Assembly: GCA_016841665.1 (NCBI GenBank)
Contig: JAENYT010000001.1
Location: 286,226-350,225, forward strand
Direction of reading: 5' to 3'
From: Methanobacteriota archaeon
GTDB taxonomy: Archaea; Halobacteriota; Methanomicrobia; Methanomicrobiales; Methanomicrobiaceae
DNA length: 64,000 bases
The notes below the pieces were generated by a model. That model was not told the DNA's origin and ran no database searches. It saw only the letters and a list, made by a program, of their open reading frames with translations. Shown piece by piece: positions 1 through 6,076 of the stretch. Numbering within the stretch: position 1 is the first letter of the stretch; each line of letters opens with the position of its first letter. Made by a program: the position numbers and the translations under genes.

Positions 1-197
1 ATCAGGAAGGCGGCGCCGCCCTTCTCGAAGACCAGTGTCGTCGTCGGAATGTCCCCGTCAAGATTGTCAAGGACGCCGATCCGGGTGCACTTAAATCTCT
101 CCAGCATGGCCCTGATCTGCTGCACCGAATGCTGGAAATGGACCCGCGTCGTGGTATAGGGAAACCCACGGCGCAGCGTGACGATTTTATGAGCCAT
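1..197 (-). CDS. Hypothetical element protein, N-terminal part (truncated by window edge)
   Basis: ATG at 197 opens a frame that stays open to base 1 (65 codons seen). The product begins MAHKIVTLRRGFPYTTTRVH and continues with a mixed basic and hydrophobic sequence containing 'VLDNLDGDIPTTTLVFEKGG'. The start overlaps by one base the stop of a 13-codon ORF (197-238, ATG at 238), so it is the last visible member of the leftward translationally coupled operon. I do not recognise the family. Confidence 0.55.
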   Translation of the reverse strand, partial: MAHKIVTLRRGFPYTTTRVHFQHSVQQIRAMLERFKCTRIGVLDNLDGDIPTTTLVFEKGGAAFL

Positions 198-238
198 CAG
201 AACGCCACCTCCATGTTGCGGACAGAATAGACGCCCAT

Positions 239-400
239 TCACGCCACCCCGTACAGGTACTCGATTGCCTGCATGCTCGCCCGGATATCGCTGGCCATTA
301 CCTGCTTGCCTGCCAGCAATGCGATACCATGCTCCATCGACAGTGCGAGATACCGCTCGATGACCGTGTTCGGCACCGTCACCGTTGGATCGAGGTTCAT
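239..400 (-). CDS. Small hypothetical protein (53 aa)
   Basis: A 53-codon frame starts at an ATG (398-400) inside the ATGA junction with the 319-aa gene upstream and ends with TGA at 239-241. The product is MNLDPTVTVPNTVIERYLAL followed by a mostly helical sequence ending EYLYGVA. Immediately downstream, with no gap, a 13-codon ORF (ATG at 238, stop at 197) bridges to the next gene; it may be a leader-type coupling ORF rather than a protein gene. No family recognised; support comes from the unbroken chain of overlaps. Confidence 0.5.
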   Translation of the reverse strand: MNLDPTVTVPNTVIERYLALSMEHGIALLAGKQVMASDIRASMQAIEYLYGVA

Positions 401-1356
401 CCGACCACCCACACCTCATCGGGCTCGGTCCAGAGCATTCCGTCGTCGTCGAGATCCACGAGAATCTGCCCGATCTCGTCGGTCTTCTTCACCACGCCAC
501 ATTTCCCGACCATCGCGTGATGAGGATCGTTGATCGTCACTCGACACCCGATCATAGCCTGCAGGTCATCAGCCAGGATTTTTTCCTCGCAGCGATTCGG
601 TATATTATCGGCAGTGGATTCCAGTTCGGGCTCAGGTGCAGGCTCAGAAGGGGGCTCCGGAGCGGGAATCGCGCCCTGCTCAAGGGCTTCATCTTCCTTT
701 TTTTCCTGCTTCTTGAGGTCGTAATAGCGGAACTTCACCGATGCATCGGACCGCGTCGAGTTCGGGAATGCCTGACGATATGCTGCCAGGCGTTTCTTCG
801 CAGGACGCTCGATCCGTGCCACGTCGTTCTCCTCGTCAAGCCATATGTCGCCAGTTTTCGTTTTAACCTCGGGGTAGACTTTCGCCTCGTCCCGGATCGC
901 CTCGTCCTGCGCCGCCTGTTCCGCCTCGCAGGCCTCGATCATCTCCCTGACTGCAGGTTCTTTTCGGAGGAGTTCGTCCTCCTCCTTTTCCTCCTCTTCT
1001 TCCGGCTTTTCCGCCTCCTCCTGCTTGGTGACCCGAGGGGCGGTTTTCGGCAGTTTCGACTCGTATCGAGTAAATCTTGTCTCGACGGCCTTGTGCGACC
1101 GCCCGGATTTCGGAAACGCCTTGAAATACAGCCGGACCGCTTCGACTTCGGTGGATGCCTGAGCGATCAACGTCTTCTCTTTATCGAGCCAGGGGGATCC
1201 CTGGACCGGCCAACCCCCCGGGATGTCCATCGTGTCGTCGATACCGAGGATCCGCTTGATGATGTCGACCACCTCGGTGACATAGCCCTTGACCTCGATC
1301 GCCGCGGTCGAGCCCCCGTTTGCATCGATTTTGAGGTCCAGGTGCAGCGAGCTCAC
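397..1356 (-). CDS. Element protein with two SANT/Myb-like repeats and a C-terminal KOW/SH3-like segment
   Basis: 319 residues from a GTG start at 1356, which overlaps the upstream stop as GTGA. Two copies of a 45-50 residue module lie at about 55-100 and 171-216. Both have WLDxE near the start, a central Y-x2-AFP or YFKAFP block, then S-x-RS-x2-[AS]V-x2-R[FY] at the end, which resembles the tryptophan/RS pattern of SANT/Myb helix-turn-helix folds. Between them is a strongly acidic, probably coiled-coil linker (about 111-160, long Glu/Lys runs). A Pro/Glu-rich hinge (230-248) leads to residues 262-319, which look like a small beta-barrel: 'IGCRVTINDPHHAMVGKCGV' then LVDLDDDG. Domain assignment is by eye; a DNA-binding architectural or segregation role is inference. 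Confidence 0.6.
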   Translation of the reverse strand: MSSLHLDLKIDANGGSTAAIEVKGYVTEVVDIIKRILGIDDTMDIPGGWPVQGSPWLDKEKTLIAQASTEVEAVRLYFKAFPKSGRSHKAVETRFTRYESKLPKTAPRVTKQEEAEKPEEEEEKEEDELLRKEPAVREMIEACEAEQAAQDEAIRDEAKVYPEVKTKTGDIWLDEENDVARIERPAKKRLAAYRQAFPNSTRSDASVKFRYYDLKKQEKKEDEALEQGAIPAPEPPSEPAPEPELESTADNIPNRCEEKILADDLQAMIGCRVTINDPHHAMVGKCGVVKKTDEIGQILVDLDDDGMLWTEPDEVWVVG

Positions 1357-1502
1357 GGGACCACCTCCTCGGCCTCCTCCTTTCGGCGCCGGATGCGGGT
1401 GAGGGCGAAGGCCTCCAGTGCATCGGGCCCTTTGGACATCGTCTCCCCTCCATCCTGGACACGGACGATGTGGGCGCCGGGTGTATCGGGCTCCTGAGTC
1501 AT
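1353..1502 (-). CDS. Small charged hypothetical protein (49 aa)
   Basis: ATG at 1502 lies in an ATGA overlap with the stop of the XRE-type gene, and the frame ends in a four-base overlap with the GTG of the SANT-like gene. The protein starts MTQEPDTPGAHIVRVQDGGE and ends with a Lys/Arg- and Glu-rich helix. A longer upstream extension of the same frame exists but would run through the regulator gene. Unrecognised; kept because both junctions are coupled. Confidence 0.5.
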   Translation of the reverse strand: MTQEPDTPGAHIVRVQDGGETMSKGPDALEAFALTRIRRRKEEAEEVVP

Positions 1503-1747
1503 GAGGAAGCCCCCCGCTCCTCTAATCGTTCCTGCACCATCTCGTTCATGGCATGAAAGATCCGGATTATGGTAGAATAGCGAGGATCGACGGATCCCGC
1601 CTCGATGCGGGAAATCATGCTCTGGGAACAACCGGCCCTATCGGCGAGATCCGCCTGTTTGATGCGGTGAATCACCCGGTTCCGCCGTATAGTCTCGGGA
1701 ATGTTGGTGAGGACGGTCTCGATATCCTCGAGCGTGTTGATCATCAT
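1499..1747 (-). CDS. XRE/Cro-type helix-turn-helix protein
   Basis: 82 residues from the ATG at 1747 (ATGA overlap with the preceding gene). Residues about 15-60 form a Cro/CI-type helix-turn-helix: helices around 'RIKQADLADRAGCSQSMISR' followed by IEAG and a third helix, the classic Q-x2-LA-x4-S-x-S-x-[IV]SR-[IL]E pattern. The C-terminus is a Glu/Arg-rich helix. Position in the middle of the element operon suggests an autoregulatory or copy-control protein of the element; that role is inferred. Confidence 0.8.
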   Translation of the reverse strand: MMINTLEDIETVLTNIPETIRRNRVIHRIKQADLADRAGCSQSMISRIEAGSVDPRYSTIIRIFHAMNEMVQERLEERGASS

Positions 1748-2226
1748 CCAACCGCCCCCTGCTGCATAGCATCGAAACAATTCTTACAGAGATTTTTCGA
1801 AAAGAACAATTGAGATAACTCGCTCTGTTCTTTCGGTATCTCTGTTCCGCACTCCGAGCAGACGATCTTCTGCTGTTCTGCAGCTGCAGGTTTCTGAGGC
1901 TCTTTCTCTGGTGAAGGGCTGGCAGGTGCAGCGGCCGCCGGCTGCTGTGCCGATGGCTTCGGTTCAGGTGCAGGTTGTTCCGCCGCCACCACCTGCGGGA
2001 GATCTTCCACCCGCACCCCGATCACCTGGGCTACGTGCGAACGGATCTTCTCCCTCACATCAGGCGCTGCACGGGCGGCCTGACCCAGGAGGCAGCTGCC
2101 GGCGAACGCGAGCAGCTTCATGTAATCGTCGGAGGTCGAGACCTCTCCGGAAAATTCATAACGATGATTTTCGTAATTCCCCAGGTTGATCGTCCCGCCT
2201 ATCTGAGCCATCTTTTTCCCGCTCAT
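1744..2226 (-). CDS. Hypothetical protein with C-terminal zinc ribbon
   Basis: 160 residues from the ATG at 2226, which sits in an ATGA overlap with the upstream stop; a longer in-frame extension exists but would cover the neighbouring genes. Residues 1-75 form a compact domain beginning MSGKKMAQIGGTINLGNYEN, reminiscent of small mobile-element proteins that have a beta-rich NYEN segment. Residues 80-118 are a Pro/Ala-rich linker. Residues 123-150 hold CxxC (C123, C126) and CxxC (C147, C150), a zinc ribbon. Function unknown; nucleic-acid binding is a reasonable guess. Confidence 0.6.
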   Translation of the reverse strand: MSGKKMAQIGGTINLGNYENHRYEFSGEVSTSDDYMKLLAFAGSCLLGQAARAAPDVREKIRSHVAQVIGVRVEDLPQVVAAEQPAPEPKPSAQQPAAAAPASPSPEKEPQKPAAAEQQKIVCSECGTEIPKEQSELSQLFFSKNLCKNCFDAMQQGAVG

Positions 2227-2435
2227 GAGCTGCCCACCCCCGCAAAACGGTCCGCACGGTGCATCAGGATAACTCGAATCGGCAGATCTGCAGGGTGGCG
2301 GACCTGATGCAATTCCATAGATTCCTTGAGGCGTTCCTGGCGTCGTTTGATCCAGTCGAGATCGGACCGAGAAATTTTCACCCGGAGCCGTGGTGCCGGC
2401 ACCACGCGGGTGCGAGCATGGCAGAATCTTGCCAT
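2223..2435 (-). CDS. Small basic hypothetical protein (70 aa)
   Basis: ATG at 2435 overlaps the upstream stop by one base (TGATG) and the stop overlaps the next start as ATGA. The product is very basic: MARFCHARTRVVPAPRLRVK, then a helix 'SRSDLDWIKRRQERLKESME'. Length and charge would suit a nucleic-acid-binding protein, but no family is recognised. Confidence 0.5.
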   Translation of the reverse strand: MARFCHARTRVVPAPRLRVKISRSDLDWIKRRQERLKESMELHQVRHPADLPIRVILMHRADRFAGVGSS

Positions 2436-2632
2436 CACCGATCGCCTCCCGTGTTCTGCGATTCCTCCACCTTGGGACAATGTCGCATGTTCCCGGGGAT
2501 CTGCCCCGTGATGCGGCATATCCGGCGCTTTCCTTTCCCGCTCGGATTTGGCTCACGGACGAGCTCCTTGCATCCCCGGCAATTCGTCACCGATGGAGCG
2601 ACCTTGTCCCAGATGGTTTTCGGGACGGCCAT
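2435..2632 (-). CDS. Small four-cysteine protein (65 aa)
   Basis: 65 residues from the ATG at 2632, coupled on both sides by one-base TGATG overlaps. It has four cysteines in a zinc-finger-like or iron-sulfur-like spacing: C18-x2-C21, C39 and C52, embedded in a basic sequence (SGKGKRRICRITG). It lies two genes upstream of another Cys4 protein in the same operon. Function unknown. Confidence 0.55.
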   Translation of the reverse strand: MAVPKTIWDKVAPSVTNCRGCKELVREPNPSGKGKRRICRITGQIPGNMRHCPKVEESQNTGGDR

Positions 2633-2904
2633 CAGTCAGCCACCTCCCGGATCCAGGTATGCACGAACTCGGATCGGCCGTCCGCATTGCACGCCCGGAC
2701 GTGGCGGATCTCGCCGGCGTGGGAATGGGAAATCATCCTGATTCTAACGAATCCCCATTCGTCGGGAGATTCATCGATGAATTCCCATAGATCGCCTTTT
2801 TGTTTGTACGATATCGTCAACTGCGTGCGGGTGTACGGATGATCGCACTCCATCGACCGCATGAGATCGAGATCCAGCCCCGGAGGATGAACGACGGCCA
2901 CCAT
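2632..2904 (-). CDS. Hypothetical protein (90 aa)
   Basis: 90 residues from the ATG at 2904 (one-base overlap with the upstream stop). The sequence begins MVAVVHPPGLDLDLMRSMEC and has alternating beta-like strands (TQLTISYKQKGDLWEF, WGFVRIRMISH) with several His and Trp residues, so a small beta-sandwich or barrel is plausible. No recognised family. Confidence 0.55.
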   Translation of the reverse strand: MVAVVHPPGLDLDLMRSMECDHPYTRTQLTISYKQKGDLWEFIDESPDEWGFVRIRMISHSHAGEIRHVRACNADGRSEFVHTWIREVAD

Positions 2905-3140
2905 CAGCTCGCCTCCGGAAAATAGTCGCTCTCTTCAACGACCTTCTCGAAAATCGCGCCCAGATTGACACACTCGGTAATTTCCTCGAGAGGAGCGCCG
3001 GCGTTGTGCATTTCGGTGGCGACCACCTTGATGTTCTTCGACATCTGGTAGGGCGTATCCCGCGTATAGCTCGCTCCTATAGTGACGAGCTTGTCGACCC
3101 ATTTCTGGAGCTGCTCGCGCTTGATGAGAATGAGAGGCAT
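2904..3140 (-). CDS. Hypothetical helical protein (78 aa)
   Basis: The ATG at 3140 overlaps the upstream TAA as TAATG and is preferred over an in-frame ATG further upstream. The product, starting MPLILIKREQLQKWVDKLVT, is predicted mostly helical and acidic at its C-terminus. Unrecognised element gene. Confidence 0.5.
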   Translation of the reverse strand: MPLILIKREQLQKWVDKLVTIGASYTRDTPYQMSKNIKVVATEMHNAGAPLEEITECVNLGAIFEKVVEESDYFPEAS

Positions 3141-3403
3141 TATTCTTTCCCTCCGTTGGATACCCTGACCGACACGCTGCCCTGTTCGCAAACGATGGTC
3201 TTCGGTTCGATAGTGCCATCCAGATAATCCTGGGCCAGTTTACGGAGTGCGAACCCTGCCTCGATTTTCCGGGCGAATTCCTCCGGATTGGAGGTATTGC
3301 CGTAGATCTTGACCGCCCCGCCTTTGCCGGGGGTCCCGATCTCGATGCTATCGGGATCGGTGTTCCGGTGGGCGTGGAGATGGGTGAATTGAGGATCGGC
3401 CAT
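3140..3403 (-). CDS. Hypothetical protein (87 aa)
   Basis: The ATG at 3403 is chosen because a GGAGG lies nine bases upstream and it overlaps the preceding stop by one base; an alternative in-frame ATG is at 3418. The protein contains His-rich FTHLHAHRNTDPDS near the N-terminus, a beta-rich GKGGAVKIYGNTS segment, and a helical stretch followed by a final strand pair (TIEPKTIVCEQGSVSVRV). No family recognised. Confidence 0.55.
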   Translation of the reverse strand: MADPQFTHLHAHRNTDPDSIEIGTPGKGGAVKIYGNTSNPEEFARKIEAGFALRKLAQDYLDGTIEPKTIVCEQGSVSVRVSNGGKE

Positions 3404-3732
3404 CAGCTTCGCCTCCATGTTTCCTGGTGCTCTCTCAGGTCATCGTCTGAGAGCTGTTCGACCTGCTGCACTCCACGGCGCCGGAGCAGGTCCTCCAGGG
3501 CGGCTCTCCGCTCTTCACCCCTCGCCGCTGCACATGCATCGCAGAAGCAATCGTTCATGGTCTCGCAACCGCACGATCGGCACTCGCGGACCTGCCCGTG
3601 CAGGAGTGCGTCGTTTTCAGGATGCTCATCGGCAGCGCGTTTTAATAGTTCAGCGCCGTAATTTCCTGTGGCAGAGTCCTCGCACGGCTTGGTGGCGATG
3701 TGGGGAACACTGCCCTCGCAATCGGTTTTCAT
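3403..3732 (-). CDS. Cysteine-rich zinc-binding protein of the element (109 aa)
   Basis: 109 residues from the ATG at 3732, which lies in an ATGA overlap and is preceded by GGAG. Six cysteines are packed between residues 51 and 67 (C51, C54, C56, C62, C64, C67), followed by a strongly charged helical tail. The pattern is a tight zinc cluster or knuckle. It is the densest Cys motif of the three Cys-containing proteins in this operon. Function unknown. Confidence 0.55.
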   Translation of the reverse strand: MKTDCEGSVPHIATKPCEDSATGNYGAELLKRAADEHPENDALLHGQVRECRSCGCETMNDCFCDACAAARGEERRAALEDLLRRRGVQQVEQLSDDDLREHQETWRRS

Positions 3733-3869
3733 TTCTTCTCCTTGATTTTCAGGTGTCCACGACGGACCAGCTCGTCGAAAACGCCCTTCTTCTGTAATTC
3801 TGCGAAAAGAGGGCGGGACTTGCACGCTCCATCGAACATTTCACGATCCCAGACCGCGACTTCAGTCAT
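3729..3869 (-). CDS. Small hypothetical protein (46 aa)
   Basis: 46 codons from the ATG at 3869, overlapping the end of the ribbon-helix-helix gene by eight bases and the next gene by four. The product begins MTEVAVWDREMFDGACKSRP and ends with a basic helix (ELVRRGHLKIKEKK). A longer in-frame extension upstream would overlap the regulator gene completely and is rejected. No family recognised. Confidence 0.5.
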   Translation of the reverse strand: MTEVAVWDREMFDGACKSRPLFAELQKKGVFDELVRRGHLKIKEKK

Positions 3870-4023
3870 CGGGATCAACTCCCAATGCGTCGTGAATGCG
3901 GTCTCTGATCCACTTTGGCCGTGATTTGATGCCGATTTCGGCACATTCCTCGTCGATCCTATCGACAATGTCAGGCCGAAAACGGACACCAATAAGCACA
4001 GTCTTGTTGTTGTCAGTTGCCAT
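3862..4023 (-). CDS. Ribbon-helix-helix (CopG/Arc-like) regulator, first gene of the leftward operon
   Basis: 53 residues from the ATG at 4023 to TGA at 3862. The sequence MATDNNKTVLIGVRFRPDIV gives a beta strand (TVLIGVRF) followed by two helices around DRIDEECAEIG and SRPKWIRDRIHDAL, the layout of a ribbon-helix-helix dimer. It is the promoter-proximal gene of the element operon, so it is a strong candidate autorepressor acting on the TTGTTAACAA boxes just upstream (inference). Confidence 0.75.
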   Translation of the reverse strand: MATDNNKTVLIGVRFRPDIVDRIDEECAEIGIKSRPKWIRDRIHDALGVDPDD

Positions 4024-4169
4024 CGTTTGCTAACAATCTATAGTATACGCTGGTTGTATATATATTTTGTTAACAACTGACAACAATCCAGAACAGGGGA
4101 ATATTATATAAAAATTTTTTAATAGGGCAAATGTTAACAAATGCAATGTAATATTAACAGAGGCACATT
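4024..4169. promoter_or_regulatory. Divergent AT-rich promoter with repeated TTGTTAACAA-type boxes
   Basis: The region separates the leftward operon from the rightward 96-aa regulator. TATA-like stretches are at about 4056-4066 and 4101-4122. The perfect 10-bp palindrome TTGTTAACAA is at 4067-4076, with close copies TTGCTAACAA at 4027-4036, ATGTTAACAA at 4131-4140 and ATTAACAG at 4153-4160. Two ribbon-helix-helix proteins are encoded on either side, so these are probable operators. The spacing of the boxes around both start sites would allow coordinated repression in both directions. Confidence 0.6.
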
Positions 4170-4460
4170 ATGGAAGAAAATACCCCCGAAGACCAGACTA
4201 TGAATGTAGGTGCACGTGTTCCAAAATGGGCCGTTGATATCATGGACGAAATTGCCCAGGAAACATGTCGTACGCGGTCCAGCGTTATTGCAGAGGCGTG
4301 CGTCCAATATTGCGAGCGATGGAGGCGGTCAATCGCTAAACAGGAAGATTTCTATTTACATGAGGGGAGGGGATCTAAAGAGCTTGAGAGGTATCTCAGG
4401 AAATTGATCCGAGAAGAGTTGCGAGAGTCCGTTCAGACTGATATCAAGTACAATGAATAG
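4170..4460 (+). CDS. Ribbon-helix-helix regulator (96 aa)
   Basis: 96 residues from the ATG at 4170, preceded by GAGG eight to ten bases upstream. Residues about 10-50 are ribbon-helix-helix: the strand TMNVGARVPKW, then helices over DIMDEIAQETCRTRSSVI and AEACVQYCERW with the turn RTRSSVI. A charged C-terminal part (ELERYLRKLIREELRES) is probably an extra helix for oligomerisation. It diverges from the leftward operon across the palindrome-bearing promoter, so it and the 53-aa protein may compete for those operators. Confidence 0.75.
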   Translation: MEENTPEDQTMNVGARVPKWAVDIMDEIAQETCRTRSSVIAEACVQYCERWRRSIAKQEDFYLHEGRGSKELERYLRKLIREELRESVQTDIKYNE

Positions 4461-4553
4461 ATCCAGTACAGCTGAAATATTCCAATTATACTATTTTATA
4501 TTTTCACAATCTTAACATAACCTATATAATTGGTATGCAATAAAGGTTTATCC

Positions 4554-4697
4554 ATGGAGCCTCCGCCCATAATATCCGCTGGATTTGAATACTGGATCCG
4601 TAAAAAAATCCGGGCAATTATCGCAGAAGAGCTGCCAAAACGGTCTCAGAATATTGATATCAAAGGCGAGATATCAATAGATGATAAAATTGAGTGA
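4554..4697 (+). CDS. Small ORF (47 aa) resembling the tail of the upstream regulator
   Basis: 47 codons from an ATG at 4554 to TGA at 4697, ending two bases before the stop of the convergent integrase. The central part (FEYWIRKKIRAIIAEELPK) resembles the C-terminal helix of the 96-aa regulator (LERYLRKLIREELRES), and both end near a 'DIK' motif. TATA-like sequence (CCTATATAAT) lies about 30 bases upstream. It could be a real small protein or a partial duplication of the regulator's tail. Confidence 0.4.
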   Translation: MEPPPIISAGFEYWIRKKIRAIIAEELPKRSQNIDIKGEISIDDKIE

Positions 4698-4698
4698 A

Positions 4699-5904
4699 TT
4701 ATTGGTTTCTTCTCTCTAATTCTTGGGCCACCCTATTAATCATTAACAAATTATCGGCTATCCATCGCTCCATATCATCCATAGATAATAAAGCTTCTTC
4801 GTCGAGAGGCATACCGCACTTTACGCAGGCTGTTCTTCCCGGACCATTGATCGTATGGCACCTCATGCACTCGCGGACCACCACGCGCTCGGGATCGGCA
4901 TGCTCCTTGTCAGCCATCCCATAATGTGCCAGGACTGCCCGGTCGATATCGGCATTCACAAGATGGAGATAGGTCTTGAGTTCTCTCGGGGTCGGATCTC
5001 CCCAGAACATCATTCCCACCACCGGCAGCGGGATGCCTTCCCGGATCAGGTGAGTAATCCTCGAGTGCCGGAATATGTGGGGGGTGATCCGTTTCTTGAT
5101 GCCAGCCCGATGGCCGATTTCTTTCATCTGCTTGGCCATGGCCGCCCAGGTGACCGGCTCTTTCAGGCGGTTAAGAAATACCAGGTTATCCGGGTCCGTT
5201 CGGAAAGGATAGTCCGACTTCCATGCTGCGAGGGGCTCGGTCGACATCACCAGCCGGATATACCGGGGCTTCCCGGTCTTGTCGTCGACATTCATGATCG
5301 CCCCGTACTTGTCGAAGTCGAGCTGTCGCCAGGTCAGCCTCCCGAGCTCCACCCCCCGGGGACCGGCCTCGTAGAGCAGGGTAAATAACGCCCGGTCCCG
5401 GCTATTCGAGCAGGCACCCAGGAAGGCGGTGATTTCCTCGGGGTCGAGGATATCGGCGGCGGTCTTGGTCATTCGCGGCTTCGGAGGAGCCTTGATCTTC
5501 GCCAGCCGCTTCTCCGGGATATCCGAGTAGCCCTGCTCGATCATCCAGGTATAGAACTGTTTTAAAATTTTGATATAGTCGATAATCGTGTTGGTTTTGT
5601 ATGGTTTCCCCTTGGGCGTTGTGTCCGTTCGCAGCTCGTTGATGCCGGCCATCAGGTCCCCGATGGTGCTCTGGTCGAACTCCTTGATGTACCGCCTCCA
5701 CCCGCAGAGATGAGTAACAATCTTGTTCTGCCGGCTGATCGTGATTCCCTTGCAGGCTCGCAGATCGTTGACGAACTCGAGAATATACGCGCGGTCTCGA
5801 TTCGAGATTACCTTCGCCGTTTCGGCCAGATCGAGCGACCGGCTGGCATATTTCTCACGTGATCCCTGAAATGCACAATCCTCGATGGTGGGGGCGGAGG
5901 TCAT
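4699..5904 (-). CDS. int: Tyrosine recombinase (integrase) with C-terminal zinc ribbon
   Basis: 401 residues, full length. It would catalyse site-specific integration and excision of the element at the tRNA-Gly gene. The N-terminal SAM-like core-binding domain covers about 30-135, and the catalytic domain about 150-330 has the full residue set by position: R183, K212, H276-x2-R279, W301 and the nucleophile Y312. After it, C347-x2-C350 and C360-x2-C363 form a zinc ribbon, an addition seen in some archaeal XerC/D-like integrases. The ATG at 5904 follows a TATA box (about 5924-5934 read leftward), consistent with a nearly leaderless transcript. The gene is intact, so it is not an SSV-type split integrase. 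Confidence 0.95.
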   Translation of the reverse strand: MTSAPTIEDCAFQGSREKYASRSLDLAETAKVISNRDRAYILEFVNDLRACKGITISRQNKIVTHLCGWRRYIKEFDQSTIGDLMAGINELRTDTTPKGKPYKTNTIIDYIKILKQFYTWMIEQGYSDIPEKRLAKIKAPPKPRMTKTAADILDPEEITAFLGACSNSRDRALFTLLYEAGPRGVELGRLTWRQLDFDKYGAIMNVDDKTGKPRYIRLVMSTEPLAAWKSDYPFRTDPDNLVFLNRLKEPVTWAAMAKQMKEIGHRAGIKKRITPHIFRHSRITHLIREGIPLPVVGMMFWGDPTPRELKTYLHLVNADIDRAVLAHYGMADKEHADPERVVVRECMRCHTINGPGRTACVKCGMPLDEEALLSMDDMERWIADNLLMINRVAQELERRNQ

Positions 5905-5955
5905 TAAAGTGGTAAACAGCGTGAAATATAAAAGAGATTCGAACTTGAGATTTTA

Positions 5956-6027
5956 TGCGCCGACCGGGATTCGAACCCGGGTTTAGGCGTTGGCAACGCC
6001 TAGTGATAACCACTACACTATCGGCGC
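5956..6027 (-). tRNA. tRNA-Gly (anticodon GCC)
   Basis: 72-nt cloverleaf on the minus strand. The 7-bp acceptor stem pairs GCGCCGA with TCGGCGC, the discriminator base is A, the anticodon stem is AGGCG/CGCCT with loop TTGCCAA giving anticodon GCC, and the T arm is CCGGG-TTCGAAT-CCCGG. CCA is not encoded. TATA-like CTTATAACC lies about 30 bp upstream (6054-6062). The element begins at its 3' end, so this is the attachment gene, reconstituted intact on integration. Confidence 0.97.
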
Positions 6028-6076
6028 AGTGCTTTACTATGTGGACGCTAAAAGGTTATAAGCGTATCGAATCTGG

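Larger units (their letters stand above)
1..5955. mobile_element. Integrated element at tRNA-Gly (one end; runs off the left edge)
   Basis: The segment abuts the 3' end of an intact tRNA-Gly gene and its tRNA-proximal gene is a full-length tyrosine recombinase pointing away from the tRNA. This is the usual arrangement of archaeal proviruses and integrative plasmids that insert at tRNA 3' ends. The remaining genes are two ribbon-helix-helix regulators, an XRE-type regulator and a dense series of tiny unrecognised ORFs in one leftward operon, unlike the housekeeping genes to the right. The distal attachment site (a second copy of the tRNA 3' end) is not in the window, so total size and the question of virus or plasmid stay open. 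No capsid, terminase, replication initiator or conjugation gene is recognisable in the visible part. Confidence 0.8.

Noticed and set aside
385-1497. 370-codon frame on the plus strand across the SANT-like gene
   Set aside because: It runs antisense to a chain of coupled genes. Its translation is Arg/Leu/Phe-rich because the opposite strand is Glu/Lys-rich, and it has no ribosome-binding site.
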